Position numbers and translations under genes: made by a program
The notes under the pieces: generated by a model
Database searches by the model: none
Told to the model about the DNA's origin: nothing
The model's input: the letters and a program-made list of their open reading frames with translations, nothing else
In this document: piece by piece, positions 7,524-14,274 of the stretch
Numbering within the stretch: position 1 is the first letter of the stretch
How the letters are laid out: each line of letters opens with the position of its first letter
NCBI GenBank assembly: GCA_038254435.1
Contig: JBBSGD010000045.1
Location: forward strand, 1 to 14,994
DNA from: JBBSGD01 sp038254435
Lineage (GTDB): Bacteria; Actinomycetota; CADDZG01; WHSQ01
Direction: 5' to 3'
Length of the DNA: 14,994 bases

Positions 7524-8460
7524 TCATGATGTCACAGGAGGGCACCACAGCAGAGCTCTTGCCGCGAAGTTGTCGGCGTTGACGAACCCGTAGGCGATGC
7601 GCTTAAGGACGCCCAGCTTATTGTTCTGGCCCTCGAGCTGGCCGTTCGTTGCACGACCGCAGCGATGAAAGGCGAGGATCTCGGGGAGCCACTGGGCCAG
7701 GGCCTTGAGCACCGAGCGGAACTCCGGGATCGGTGTGGCTGCCCACGCATCAACGAATCCCTCGATCCTTCGGGCCGCCTCCGCCTCGTCGTCTGCGTCA
7801 TAGATCTCGTAGAGCTGCTGCAGCAGCCTCACCGCGTGCCACAGCTCGGGATCTTCGGCGAGCGCCATTGAGAGCCGGGCGAATTGCTCCGAGCTCAGAT
7901 GCTCGGCGCGCGCGAGTTGCAGGTAACGCGTTCTGAAGATCACCGGTGAGAACACCGGCGACTCGCCTTCCTGGCCGATGCGCTGCACGCGCCGGCGAAC
8001 CTCGATCAGACCCGAAGGGAACCACCGCACGACATGAAAGCGATCAACAACATGGGGTGCATGACCGAGATGACGCTCGATCGCGGCCCGATAGCTCGGT
8101 GATCCGTCGGTCACGACGACCTCGACCTGGCGCGCATCGACGACGATGGCGCGGGCGAGGCGCACCGTCATCTTGTTCTCGATCGCCGGGTGCGTCTCGG
8201 TGTGGCGCTCGCCGCAGGCGTCGCACTAAAAGCGCCGGCACAGCCAGATCAAGGCCACCTTCTGGACGCCATGCGGGACGTCTTTGACCTTCACTCGGCG
8301 CGTCTCATGCACCTTGGTCGTCTTGAACCCACAGAACGGGCAGCGCACGACCGAGCGCAAATCGCGGATCACGACCTCGAGGCGCTCGGGGAGGGTCGAT
8401 GAGCACTTCTATTACGCGAATCCGGTACAGGTGCAAGCGCACCGTCATAGAGTCGGGCAT
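7524..8460 (-). pseudogene. ISL3-family transposase, disrupted
   Basis: Read from the ATG at 8460, the protein starts MPDSMTVRLHLYRIRVIEVL and then needs a one-base correction at GGGG 8388-8391 (plus strand) to continue with the zinc-ribbon domain (RCPFCGF, then CDACGERHTE). An in-frame TAG lies at 8226-8228. After ARAIVVDARQ the sequence jumps to VEVVVTDGSPSYRAAIE near 8130, so the helix-turn-helix and the first catalytic Asp of the DDE domain are deleted. The rest of the catalytic domain is intact: VVDRFHVVRW, and at the end NGQLEGQNNKLGVLKRIAYGF, which holds the catalytic Glu. Three independent lesions make this a certain pseudogene. Confidence 0.88.
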
Positions 8461-8560
8461 GGGAGCCTCTCCTTCGCTCGGCTGTCGGAACCAACCGAGT
8501 GCGGAGGGGCTCCGCCTCTCTCAGCCGGATTTCACCCGCTCAGGGAGCCAGGTACGTCCT

Positions 8561-8583
8561 CCCCACGATTTCGCGCGGTCTCC
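8561..8583. repeat. right inverted repeat of the ISL3 remnant
   Basis: This lies about 100 bases upstream of the transposase start. Its reverse complement contains GCGCGAAATCGTGGGG, matching the left end in most positions. The adjacent 8584-8800 stretch has no gene I can support. Confidence 0.5.
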
Positions 8584-8801
8584 AATCTTATCGAGGCGTA
8601 CCGGATGGACCATGGGATCACCAATCCCCGAAGAGATCGCTGGGTAAGAAGCCTCCCGGTCTGGCAGAGAGACTTGCGAGGGGGAGGGCTCTACAAGAAA
8701 TCGAAGAGGCGTGGGCCCACGCGCGCGAACCGGCATCGCAGGCCGAGCCCGGAGCCCGCGCTTTAACTTGGAGAACTGACTGCCAGTTCCTATCCGTCAT
8801 C

Positions 8802-8830
8802 TTGCAGGTTACTCAGTTCGAGGTTTAAGA
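8802..8830 (+). promoter_or_regulatory. candidate promoter of the Cys-rich operon
   Basis: TTGCAG (8802-8807) and TTAAGA (8825-8830) are separated by 17 bases and lie about 48 bases before the GTG start of the lipoprotein gene. They resemble housekeeping -35 and -10 boxes. This AT-richer patch stands out in GC-rich DNA, but the match is not perfect. Confidence 0.3.
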
Positions 8831-8877
8831 TTCGAAGAGTCGGCCGGGGGAAGTGGCCGGGTAGCAGGGGAAGGTCG

Positions 8878-9591
8878 GTGCATCGGGGCTGGGTCGGAAG
8901 TGCTTGCTTTGGTGTTTGTCTGCTCCTGATGAGCGGCTGCTATAACGCCGCACCCAAGTCTGCCTCGGGGGCCTCGGCAGAGGCTCACATCCGGTTCTGG
9001 CCTCGGTTCACTCGGCTGTCCGGTTTGCGAGTCCCCGCAACCTACGTGCAGACGTGTCGACTCGAACCTCAGATGTGCTTTGCCACCTCGGGCCATGTAC
9101 CCCGGAGCATGCTGCGACCGCTGCGTTTGCCACGCCCAAGACCCAACGAGCCCTGCCCTGCCGATCACGGTCGCTTGACCAGCGACTTCGCGCCGTACGG
9201 GGGCGTCGCGCTGGGACGCGGACCGGTGTACGCCAATGTCGCGATAGGCAGAGCCAGGCCCGTTAGGAACGGTGTGATGCTCCTGAGGCCAAGCTACCGC
9301 CAGGGCAGGTGGTACGCAATCAAGACGATGTGGATCGCCGCGCCCAGCTACAGGGGACCGATCTTGATCAGGGGGCGGCAGCTGAACGGCCCGCACCCCC
9401 TCGGTCTCGGAGACCAGGCGCCGCCACTCGCCGGCCTTCAGCTCCCTCCCCATACCTCCACGAACTCGACCAAGTCCTGGCGAGACTATCCGGGTGCCGC
9501 GTGGCTTCGCTCTGCCGGATGCTACGGCTGGCAGGTAGACGGGACGAACTTCAGCGAGACGATCGTGTTTCGGGCGCGGAAGCCTAAATAG
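8878..9591 (+). CDS. predicted secreted lipoprotein, first gene of the redox operon
   Basis: A 237-aa protein starting at GTG 8878 with AAGG just before it. The N-terminus is a signal peptide with hydrophobic core CFGVCLLLM and lipobox MSGC, so Cys21 is the likely lipidated residue. The mature part has no enzyme motif I know. It contains RLTSDFAPYGGVALGRGPVY in the middle, YRGPILIRGRQLNG around residues 158-171, and ends GCYGWQVDGTNFSETIVFRA, which looks like a beta-rich domain. I recall similar uncharacterised lipoproteins in Thermoleophilia genomes, but this is memory only. It precedes the redoxin genes by about 117 bp on the same strand and probably sits on the outer face of the membrane. 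Function unknown. Confidence 0.8.
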   Translation: MHRGWVGSACFGVCLLLMSGCYNAAPKSASGASAEAHIRFWPRFTRLSGLRVPATYVQTCRLEPQMCFATSGHVPRSMLRPLRLPRPRPNEPCPADHGRLTSDFAPYGGVALGRGPVYANVAIGRARPVRNGVMLLRPSYRQGRWYAIKTMWIAAPSYRGPILIRGRQLNGPHPLGLGDQAPPLAGLQLPPHTSTNSTKSWRDYPGAAWLRSAGCYGWQVDGTNFSETIVFRARKPK

Positions 9592-9708
9592 AGATGAGTG
9601 AGCTCATTCCCGTTCACGGGCAATCCTTCGCAAGCATGTTGCCGGGATTGCCGCGTAGCGGGACTTCAGACGTACTGCGGTCCTCCTCTCTTACGCTCGG
9701 TGGCGCAT

Positions 9709-10287
9709 ATGGGTGAGATCTCATCGGCTGTCTTCATTGGCTTGCTGGCTGCGCTGATTCTTCTTGGCGGTTTGGCTCTCACGCGCCTGGGTCTGTTGAG
9801 GCTTGAGAGCCCGCTCGGGGTGATTCGAGACGGCTTCCCGCCGGGCAGATTGGCGCCTGCTTGGCGACTGCCGGATCTCTCGGGTCATCCGAGTGGCACG
9901 CCCCATGGTCGTCACTGGCAGATTTTGATCTTCTGCGACCATGCACTGGTGGAATTTCCCGGTCTCGTGGCAGGCGTCAAGAGAGTTACAAGTGCGAGCG
10001 ATGGAGTTGATGGGCTCCTCATAACCAAAGGAGTCGTAGAGGCGACCACAATCGCCACCTCGACGATGGGCCTGAACTGGCCCATCGTAGAGGTCGATGA
10101 CGCCTTCTACCAAAAGTACAACGTTCGAGTCATGCCGTTCGTGTTCGTCATCGATCCCTCGGGAGTTGTTCAAGGATCAGCGGTGATCAATTACGAGGAC
10201 TCTTTCCTCAATATGTGGCACCTGGCGCACGTGTCCTCCGCTCGCCATGGAGGCGACAGGAGCCCGGCGGGAGTGCGAGGGTCATGA
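9709..10287 (+). CDS. membrane-anchored thioredoxin-fold protein lacking CxxC
   Basis: The frame is open from 9598, but the ATG at 9709 gives a standard topology: one N-terminal membrane helix (about residues 5-30) and an extracytoplasmic redoxin domain of about 150 residues, 192 aa in all. The strand QILIFCDHAL is where MauD- or TlpA-like proteins carry CxxC; here only one Cys (C76) is present, with DHA following it. The cis-Pro strand is kept (NVRVMPFVFVIDPSG, P143). It may be a binding or chaperone partner rather than an oxidoreductase. Its stop overlaps the start of the next gene by 4 bases (ATGA at 10284), which implies translational coupling. Confidence 0.78.
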   Translation: MGEISSAVFIGLLAALILLGGLALTRLGLLRLESPLGVIRDGFPPGRLAPAWRLPDLSGHPSGTPHGRHWQILIFCDHALVEFPGLVAGVKRVTSASDGVDGLLITKGVVEATTIATSTMGLNWPIVEVDDAFYQKYNVRVMPFVFVIDPSGVVQGSAVINYEDSFLNMWHLAHVSSARHGGDRSPAGVRGS

Positions 10288-10817
10288 GCGGCGCCGGCGT
10301 GACGATCCTCGCGTTGAAGTCGTTCCTCGGTGTGCTTCTGGTCGCCGCCGGATCGGCCAAGCTCGCTGATCGGGGAGGCTTCGCACTCACCCTTACCGGC
10401 CTCGGCTTGGGAGGGCGGGCTAGCCGTCTGGCTACGTGGGTCGTCTCAATTGCAGAGCTCACCGTGGGCTCCGCAAGCCTCAGTGCGATCTCACCATCGA
10501 TCGTTAACCTGGCAGTACTGGTTCTCATGCTGCTCTTCTCCTGCGTGTCCGTCGTGGCGGTCCTTAGATCCCCCGATCTTTCGTGCCGCTGCTTCGGAAG
10601 CCTCACGGCGTCGCGTTTCAACGGGATTGCGGTCATCCGGAGCCTTTCCCTGAGCGCGATGGCGGCCGTCGTCCTTTGGGGCTTTAGAGCCACGCGAGAA
10701 GTGGCTTCCTCGGGCGCGGGAACGACCCTTCTCACCATCTTCGCAGCGTTAGTCTTCGCTGTGATTTGCTTTCAAGCGACCACGAGCCTGGAGACCGTGC
10801 GGAGGAGTTCATCATGA
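10284..10817 (+). CDS. MauE-like/DoxX-related redox membrane protein
   Basis: A 177-aa integral membrane protein with about four membrane helices (roughly residues 5-25, 47-67, 72-94 and 120-165). The conserved features of MauE are seen: GSAKLADRGGF after the first helix, and the CxCFG motif (C101-R-C103-F-G105) in the loop after the third. MauE is needed to fold the light chain of methylamine dehydrogenase, probably by passing oxidising equivalents to MauD. ATGA overlaps join it to the genes on both sides (10284 and 10814). The ATG at 10284 is preferred over the open frame from 10215. No methylamine dehydrogenase heavy chain is nearby, so I give no gene symbol. Confidence 0.85.
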   Translation: MSGAGVTILALKSFLGVLLVAAGSAKLADRGGFALTLTGLGLGGRASRLATWVVSIAELTVGSASLSAISPSIVNLAVLVLMLLFSCVSVVAVLRSPDLSCRCFGSLTASRFNGIAVIRSLSLSAMAAVVLWGFRATREVASSGAGTTLLTIFAALVFAVICFQATTSLETVRRSSS

Positions 10818-11446
10818 CAGTACTCCCCACTCCGATCGTTGTCACGATGTGGGTGCTGCTCTTGGGCTTTGCAGGTCTACTGTTCATCCTCTACCGCCAG
10901 ATGGCCTATCTGTTGGACCTTGGCCGGGGCACAGGGCAAGAGGTTGGCGGCATCGAGGTCGGTTCCCCTGTCCCGCGCTTCACGTACGATCTCTTGATGC
11001 ATTCCGGGCAGCCAGTTCGTAAAACGTTCATCGCTGACGGACGCCCCACGCTATTGATGTTCACGGACCCCCGATGCACGAGTTGTGAGAGAGCATTCAG
11101 TGCGCTCGAGAGAGAAGTGGGTGATGAACCACCTGATGACATCCGGATCCTTGCAGTAACGGACGCTGAGGCAACTCTGGTTGCAGCGGTGGAGACATAT
11201 CGGAGGAGTCACCTGGAGATTGGTCTCGTTGATCACAGCGTGCCGCTGAACCTCTTCAAAACCTATGTGACCCCCTACTTTTACGGCCTCGACGGGCACG
11301 GACATGTCGTGTGTCGGGGAGTAGGCGTAGACGGCGGAGATCTGCGGCGGCTGCTTAAGGAGGTGATGCTAGCAAGGGAGAGTGCTGGGCGATCCGACGG
11401 AGTTTCCGGGAAAGAGAGAGAGCGGAGGGTAAAGAGGGTTGAATAA
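10814..11446 (+). CDS. MauD-like membrane-anchored thiol-disulfide oxidoreductase
   Basis: A 210-aa protein with an N-terminal membrane helix (about residues 8-27), then a thioredoxin fold. The active site is C88-T-S-C91 in FTDPRCTSCERAF, and the cis-Pro is P154 in YVTPYFYGLDGHG. The opening GSPVPRFTYDLL is the usual lead into the redoxin domain of MauD. The tail is basic and Arg-rich. It most likely oxidises or isomerises disulfides outside the cytoplasm together with the MauE-like protein. The start overlaps the previous stop (ATGA, 10814-10817), and its end overlaps the start of the Cys-rich gene by 8 bases, so partner and likely substrate are encoded as one unit. Confidence 0.87.
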   Translation: MTVLPTPIVVTMWVLLLGFAGLLFILYRQMAYLLDLGRGTGQEVGGIEVGSPVPRFTYDLLMHSGQPVRKTFIADGRPTLLMFTDPRCTSCERAFSALEREVGDEPPDDIRILAVTDAEATLVAAVETYRRSHLEIGLVDHSVPLNLFKTYVTPYFYGLDGHGHVVCRGVGVDGGDLRRLLKEVMLARESAGRSDGVSGKERERRVKRVE

Positions 11447-11936
11447 GCTACTTTGGCGAACAGACGCGAGCGTCAGTCGATGGTCAGAGGACGTTGCTAG
11501 GCGGATCAGCAGGAGAGAGGTGCTGCTTGGCACAGTCAAGAAGGGCGCCGCCATTGCCGCAGGTCTGTCTGTGGGTGCTCTTGTTGGGACAGGTACAGCG
11601 GAGGCGGCATGCAGCTGCTCCTATCCCGGTTGCGGGAACTGCAGCTGTCGGGGAAAGACATGTCCAAAGTCTGGATGCCCCTCAAGCTGTTACATCTGCA
11701 AATCAGGGGACGGATGCGGCCTTTCATGTCCGTACGGCGACGGCAGCTGGACGTGCTGTACGGGTTGCTGCGGCGTCTGCGGGCTTGGTTACTATCTGTG
11801 CTTTGACTGCCGATGCACCGGGTGCGGCAAGTTGTGCGGATGCAAGTCGGACTGTCTCTGCTCTGGCTGCTGCAACCCGGCCGAGGTCAAGAGAGAACTC
11901 GCTCGGGTGCAAGGCGAGATCCATGCTCCGGTCTAA
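11439..11936 (+). CDS. Tat-exported Cys-rich protein, candidate client of the MauD/MauE-like pair
   Basis: A 165-aa precursor. Residues 1-56 form a long Tat leader: the twin Arg pair R25-R26 in ISRREVLLG, a hydrophobic stretch AAIAAGLSVGALVG, and a likely cut after AEA at 54-56. The mature part holds 26 cysteines between residues 58 and 145, mostly as CxC, CxxC and CC pairs, followed by a short charged tail. The order CP.G..SW..C...Y....DC recalls the methylamine dehydrogenase light chain, which also has a long Tat leader and many disulfides. However, the mature part here contains only one Trp (W104), so the two-Trp cofactor cannot form. It starts at TTG 11439 with GAGGG before it; no later start keeps the Arg pair. 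It could instead be a metal-binding protein. Confidence 0.82.
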   Translation: MNKLLWRTDASVSRWSEDVARRISRREVLLGTVKKGAAIAAGLSVGALVGTGTAEAACSCSYPGCGNCSCRGKTCPKSGCPSSCYICKSGDGCGLSCPYGDGSWTCCTGCCGVCGLGYYLCFDCRCTGCGKLCGCKSDCLCSGCCNPAEVKRELARVQGEIHAPV

Positions 11937-12123
11937 ACAGCGGAGTGTGCCTGATATCCAGTGGCGGACTCAGACCGTGGTGACTGTAGCAGTTGCTCTC
12001 GCGACCGGCCTGGGGGTAGGTGTGCTTCTCGCTGTTCGGGACGTAGCCTACGGGTATGCGGCCGCTTCGGGTGCGCTCTTGAGCGCGCTAGTCACGGGAG
12101 CAGGAAAAGAGGCATCGCCCTGA
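11923..12123 (+). CDS. small membrane protein in the redox operon
   Basis: A 66-aa protein from ATG 11923, overlapping the end of the Cys-rich gene by 14 bases. After a basic N-terminus (MLRSKQRSVPDIQWRTQ) it has one or two hydrophobic segments (about 18-38 and 42-60), suggesting a short membrane anchor or hairpin. There is no Cys. I do not recognise it. The overlap and strand argue that it is made together with the Cys-rich protein, perhaps as a membrane docking subunit. Being short, it might also be a spurious frame, but its codons are G/C-rich at the third position. Confidence 0.55.
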   Translation: MLRSKQRSVPDIQWRTQTVVTVAVALATGLGVGVLLAVRDVAYGYAAASGALLSALVTGAGKEASP

Positions 12124-12144
12124 ACCGCTAACGCGGCAGCCACT

Positions 12145-12714
12145 TTGCCGTTGCCCTCCGGGGGAGGGCCCTTTCGAGCAAATCAGGTCTGGTTGACGCT
12201 GGCTTATGCGTTGCCCGGTGCAGCGGTCTGGGCGGTCCTGGGCGCGACTCTTGGCGTCCTCACGGGAGACGTTTGGGTCATTTTGGCCCTGACTGTATAT
12301 GCACTGGTTTACGGACTCTCCGAAGTCAGCCGGTTCGGCCTGCCTGCCCCCAGCACTCGATGGCAGGTGCCTTCGACTTGGGTGAGGGGCCGGTCGAGGA
12401 CAGGCCGGATAGCAATTTGGGGTGCTGTCGTAGGGCCTGGAATCATGACGCCTAATCCCTACGCTTCTATCTGGGTGATTCCAGCGTTAATGACTTTCGC
12501 GACGGGTTGGGCCGCTGGAGCGGCTATGGGGGCCTTGGTGGGACTCACCCATGGGGCAACGAGGGCGTTGGGGACCATTCATGCAGCCCGAGCTGAGGGC
12601 CCTGCCGAAACCCTCGCTCTAAAAGCCATCCTGCGGCAGATGCGCTGGGGACTAGTGGACGGCATTTTGTTGCTCGTTATTGTAGCTGCGGTTGCCACCG
12701 TTGCATTGACCTAA
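12145..12714 (+). CDS. polytopic membrane protein of unknown function, last gene of the redox operon
   Basis: About 189 aa with four or five predicted membrane helices (about residues 14-40, 43-62, 87-120, 121-142 and 168-189). The loop after the second helix holds SRFGLPAPSTRWQVP, and the third contains AVVGPGIMTPNPYASIWVIP, a Gly/Pro-rich patch that I associate loosely with membrane proteins beside MauE-like genes. There are no cysteines, so it is not a thiol carrier of the DsbD type. The start is uncertain: TTG 12145 is the longest choice but has no good ribosome site, while GGGGGAGGG at 12160-12168 has no start codon at the right distance. It follows the 66-aa gene by 21 bases. Confidence 0.7.
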   Translation: MPLPSGGGPFRANQVWLTLAYALPGAAVWAVLGATLGVLTGDVWVILALTVYALVYGLSEVSRFGLPAPSTRWQVPSTWVRGRSRTGRIAIWGAVVGPGIMTPNPYASIWVIPALMTFATGWAAGAAMGALVGLTHGATRALGTIHAARAEGPAETLALKAILRQMRWGLVDGILLLVIVAAVATVALT

Positions 12715-12729
12715 CCGCGGGGACTCGTG

Positions 12730-13020
12730 GATGAGGACGCCAAGGTGCCCGCGCCGGTGGTGCTGCAGCTGCGTCGATCCGGTTACTGGGGCGGGATCAC
12801 GATCCTGAAGGAGCATCTGGCAAGGGTCCGACCCCAGTTCCTCGCGGCGCGGATCTTTCAGCGGACCAGCTACCTGCCCGGAGAGATCGATCTCACAGAT
12901 CGACTGGTGGCATACCGGCCGGAAGATCCCGGTCGGCAAGGGGGCGCGCCGCGAGGCCTTCGCACTAGTGGCCACGCTGCCGCACTCGGCCGCGCACGCC
13001 GTGTTCACACTCGGCCGGAC
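12730..13020 (+). pseudogene. IS21-family IstA transposase fragment
   Basis: One frame gives SGYWGGITILKEHLARVRPQ, then FQRTSYLPGEI, a known IstA block. At about 12890-12905 the frame shifts, and another frame carries on with WHTGRKIPVGKGARREAFAL and LPHSAAHAVFTLGRT, again IstA-like, as far as the inverted repeat of the IS3 element at 13021. The N-terminal HTH, the rest of the DDE domain and IstB are missing. The right flank of the IS3 element does not continue the protein, so a deletion accompanied or followed the insertion. Confidence 0.75.
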
Positions 13021-13964
13021 GGGACTGCCCCCACTTCGGTTGACTCGTAGGATTGACCATATTCACGCGGCATAAGCAACCTCGTGAACCGTTTCAAACT
13101 CGATAGGGTGAGCTTGCCGAGGCCGCGCTGACGGCGCCGGCGGTGGTAGGTCCGCTCGATCCAGATGACGATCGCCAGTCGCAAGTCGTCGCGCGTTAGC
13201 CACCGCTGCCCGTTGAAAACGTTGTTCTGCACCAGCGCGAAGAACGACTCCATCGCGGCGTTGTCGGCGCAGGTGCCCGTGCGACCCATGGAGCCGACAA
13301 GGCCAGCGTATCGCAGGGCTCGCACGAACTTCCCGGAGCGGAATTGACTGCCGCGATCAGAGTGGACGATCGTGCCGACCGGACCGCGTAGAGCGATCGC
13401 GTTCTTGAGCGCCGCGACCGCGAGGGATGCCTTCATGCGGGAGTCCATCGAATAGCCCACGATGCGCCCGGAGAAGGCGTCTTTGATCGCGCAGAGATAG
13501 AGCTTTCCCTCTGCGGTCGGATGCTCGGTGATGTCAGCGAACCACAGTTCGTTGGAAACCTTGGCTCGGAACTCACGCCGGACGAGGTCGTCGTGCACCG
13601 GCTCTTTGGGACGAGTCCAACGACCGCGCTTCTTGGCCAGCACGGAGTAGATGCCGTGGGCGCTGCAGAGGCGCTGAACCCGGTTCTCGCTCGCCCTGAC
13701 TCCGTGCTCTGCGGCGAGCTCGTCGGTGATGAAGCGGTAGCCGAAGACCGGGTCGTCTCGATGGATAGTCCTCGCGGCGTCGATGAGGTGGGCGTCATCC
13801 CAGTCGCGTTTGGAGACCGGATTGGCGCGCCACTTGTAGAAGGCCTGTTTCGAGAAGCCGAGCACCCGACAGGTCACCACCACGGGGATCCCCTCGGCTG
13901 CGAGCTCACGGACCAGCGGTACATCATTTTGGGTTGACGCCCTGATCGAGGTAGATGGCGGCAC
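13005..13964 (-). CDS. IS3-family transposase OrfB (DDE integrase core)
   Basis: A 319-aa catalytic subunit. After a helical start (VPLVRELAAEGIPVVVTCRV, GFSKQAFYKWR) and the HTH_21-type domain, the rve core has D144 in WFADITEHP, D203 in HSDRGSQF and E239 in AAMESFFALVQNN, a full DDE set with 35 residues between D203 and E239. The GTG at 13964 has GAGG at 13974-13977 upstream, so it can start on its own. Its frame is +1 relative to OrfA, not the -1 usual in IS3. The stop at 13005-13007 lies outside the left inverted repeat, so the last few residues come from flanking DNA. Otherwise it looks active. Confidence 0.9.
   Translation of the reverse strand: MPPSTSIRASTQNDVPLVRELAAEGIPVVVTCRVLGFSKQAFYKWRANPVSKRDWDDAHLIDAARTIHRDDPVFGYRFITDELAAEHGVRASENRVQRLCSAHGIYSVLAKKRGRWTRPKEPVHDDLVRREFRAKVSNELWFADITEHPTAEGKLYLCAIKDAFSGRIVGYSMDSRMKASLAVAALKNAIALRGPVGTIVHSDRGSQFRSGKFVRALRYAGLVGSMGRTGTCADNAAMESFFALVQNNVFNGQRWLTRDDLRLAIVIWIERTYHRRRRQRGLGKLTLSSLKRFTRLLMPREYGQSYESTEVGAVPSGRV
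13021..13046. repeat. inverted repeat of the IS3 element (OrfB end)
   Basis: It starts GGGACTGCCCCC and ends TTCGGTTGACTC. It is an inverted copy of 14249-14274 with four mismatches. Confidence 0.88.
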
Positions 13965-14208
13965 GGCGCAAGACCTCGTTCTCTTGCTCGAGCAAGCGGT
14001 TGCGTTTCTTGAGCGCTCTGATCTCGGCCCTTTCGGCGAGCGTCAGGCCGTCGCGCACGCCCTCTTCGATCTCACCTCGTTTGAGCCACCGTTGCACGCA
14101 CGACGCCGAGATTCCGAAGTCCTTGGCGATCTGGCTGATCGGGGCTTCCCGTTTCTGGGCGACCGCGACGACGTCGCGACGGAACTCCTCGGGGAACGCT
14201 TTGGGCAT
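13924..14208 (-). CDS. IS3-family transposase OrfA (HTH protein)
   Basis: A 94-aa protein with KAFPEEFRRDVVAVAQ, then ISQIAKDFGISASCVQRWLK, a classical HTH_Tnp_1 domain, and a Leu-zipper-like helix (IRALKKRNRLLEQENEVLRR) that pairs with OrfB in the family. The start is ATG 14208 with AGGAGGAG just upstream; the frame is open to 14241 but the longer form runs into a palindrome. It overlaps OrfB by 41 bases. It binds the terminal repeats. Confidence 0.9.
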   Translation of the reverse strand: MPKAFPEEFRRDVVAVAQKREAPISQIAKDFGISASCVQRWLKRGEIEEGVRDGLTLAERAEIRALKKRNRLLEQENEVLRRAAIYLDQGVNPK

Positions 14209-14223
14209 CGATCTCCTCCTTCC

Positions 14224-14242
14224 TGTGATGGTGACCATCACA
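14224..14242. promoter_or_regulatory. perfect palindrome in front of IS3 OrfA
   Basis: TGTGATGG and CCATCACA are separated by TGA, giving an 8-bp stem between the right inverted repeat and the OrfA ribosome site. It may be an operator for the transposase or a hairpin that hides the start region when transcription enters from outside. Confidence 0.45.
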
Positions 14243-14248
14243 GCTCAG

Positions 14249-14274
14249 GAGTCAACCGAATCTGGGGCAATCCC
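14249..14274. repeat. inverted repeat of the IS3 element (OrfA end)
   Basis: Partner of 13021-13046; it reads GAGTCAACCGAAT and then CTGGGGCAATCCC. Confidence 0.88.

Larger units (their letters stand above)
7481..8583 (-). mobile_element. degenerate ISL3-family insertion sequence
   Basis: The element is delimited by imperfect inverted repeats at 7481-7501 and 8561-8583. The two ends share TCGTGGG and about 15 of 21 bases when aligned as inverted copies. Between them lies only one gene, a broken ISL3-type transposase on the minus strand. The total is about 1.1 kb, shorter than usual for the family because of an internal deletion. The bounds are approximate, and no target duplication could be assigned with confidence. 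Confidence 0.6.
13021..14274 (-). mobile_element. IS3-family insertion sequence, 1254 bp
   Basis: OrfA and OrfB lie between inverted repeats that match at 22 of 26 positions (13021-13046 and 14249-14274). If the ends follow the TG...CA rule of the family, the outermost bases are 13026 and 14269. Both genes look intact. It interrupts or abuts an IS21 IstA fragment on its left. No clear target duplication is seen. Confidence 0.88.

Noticed and set aside
8809..9453. 214-codon minus-strand frame
   Set aside because: It overlaps the lipoprotein gene, which has a clear signal peptide and ribosome site; no motif in the antisense frame.
10208..10738. 176-codon minus-strand frame
   Set aside because: It is antisense to the MauE-like gene; no domain or ribosome site.
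11439..11936. Lanthipeptide or other RiPP precursor
   Set aside because: It has a Tat leader rather than a RiPP leader, no modification enzyme is nearby, and the redox partners point to disulfide chemistry.
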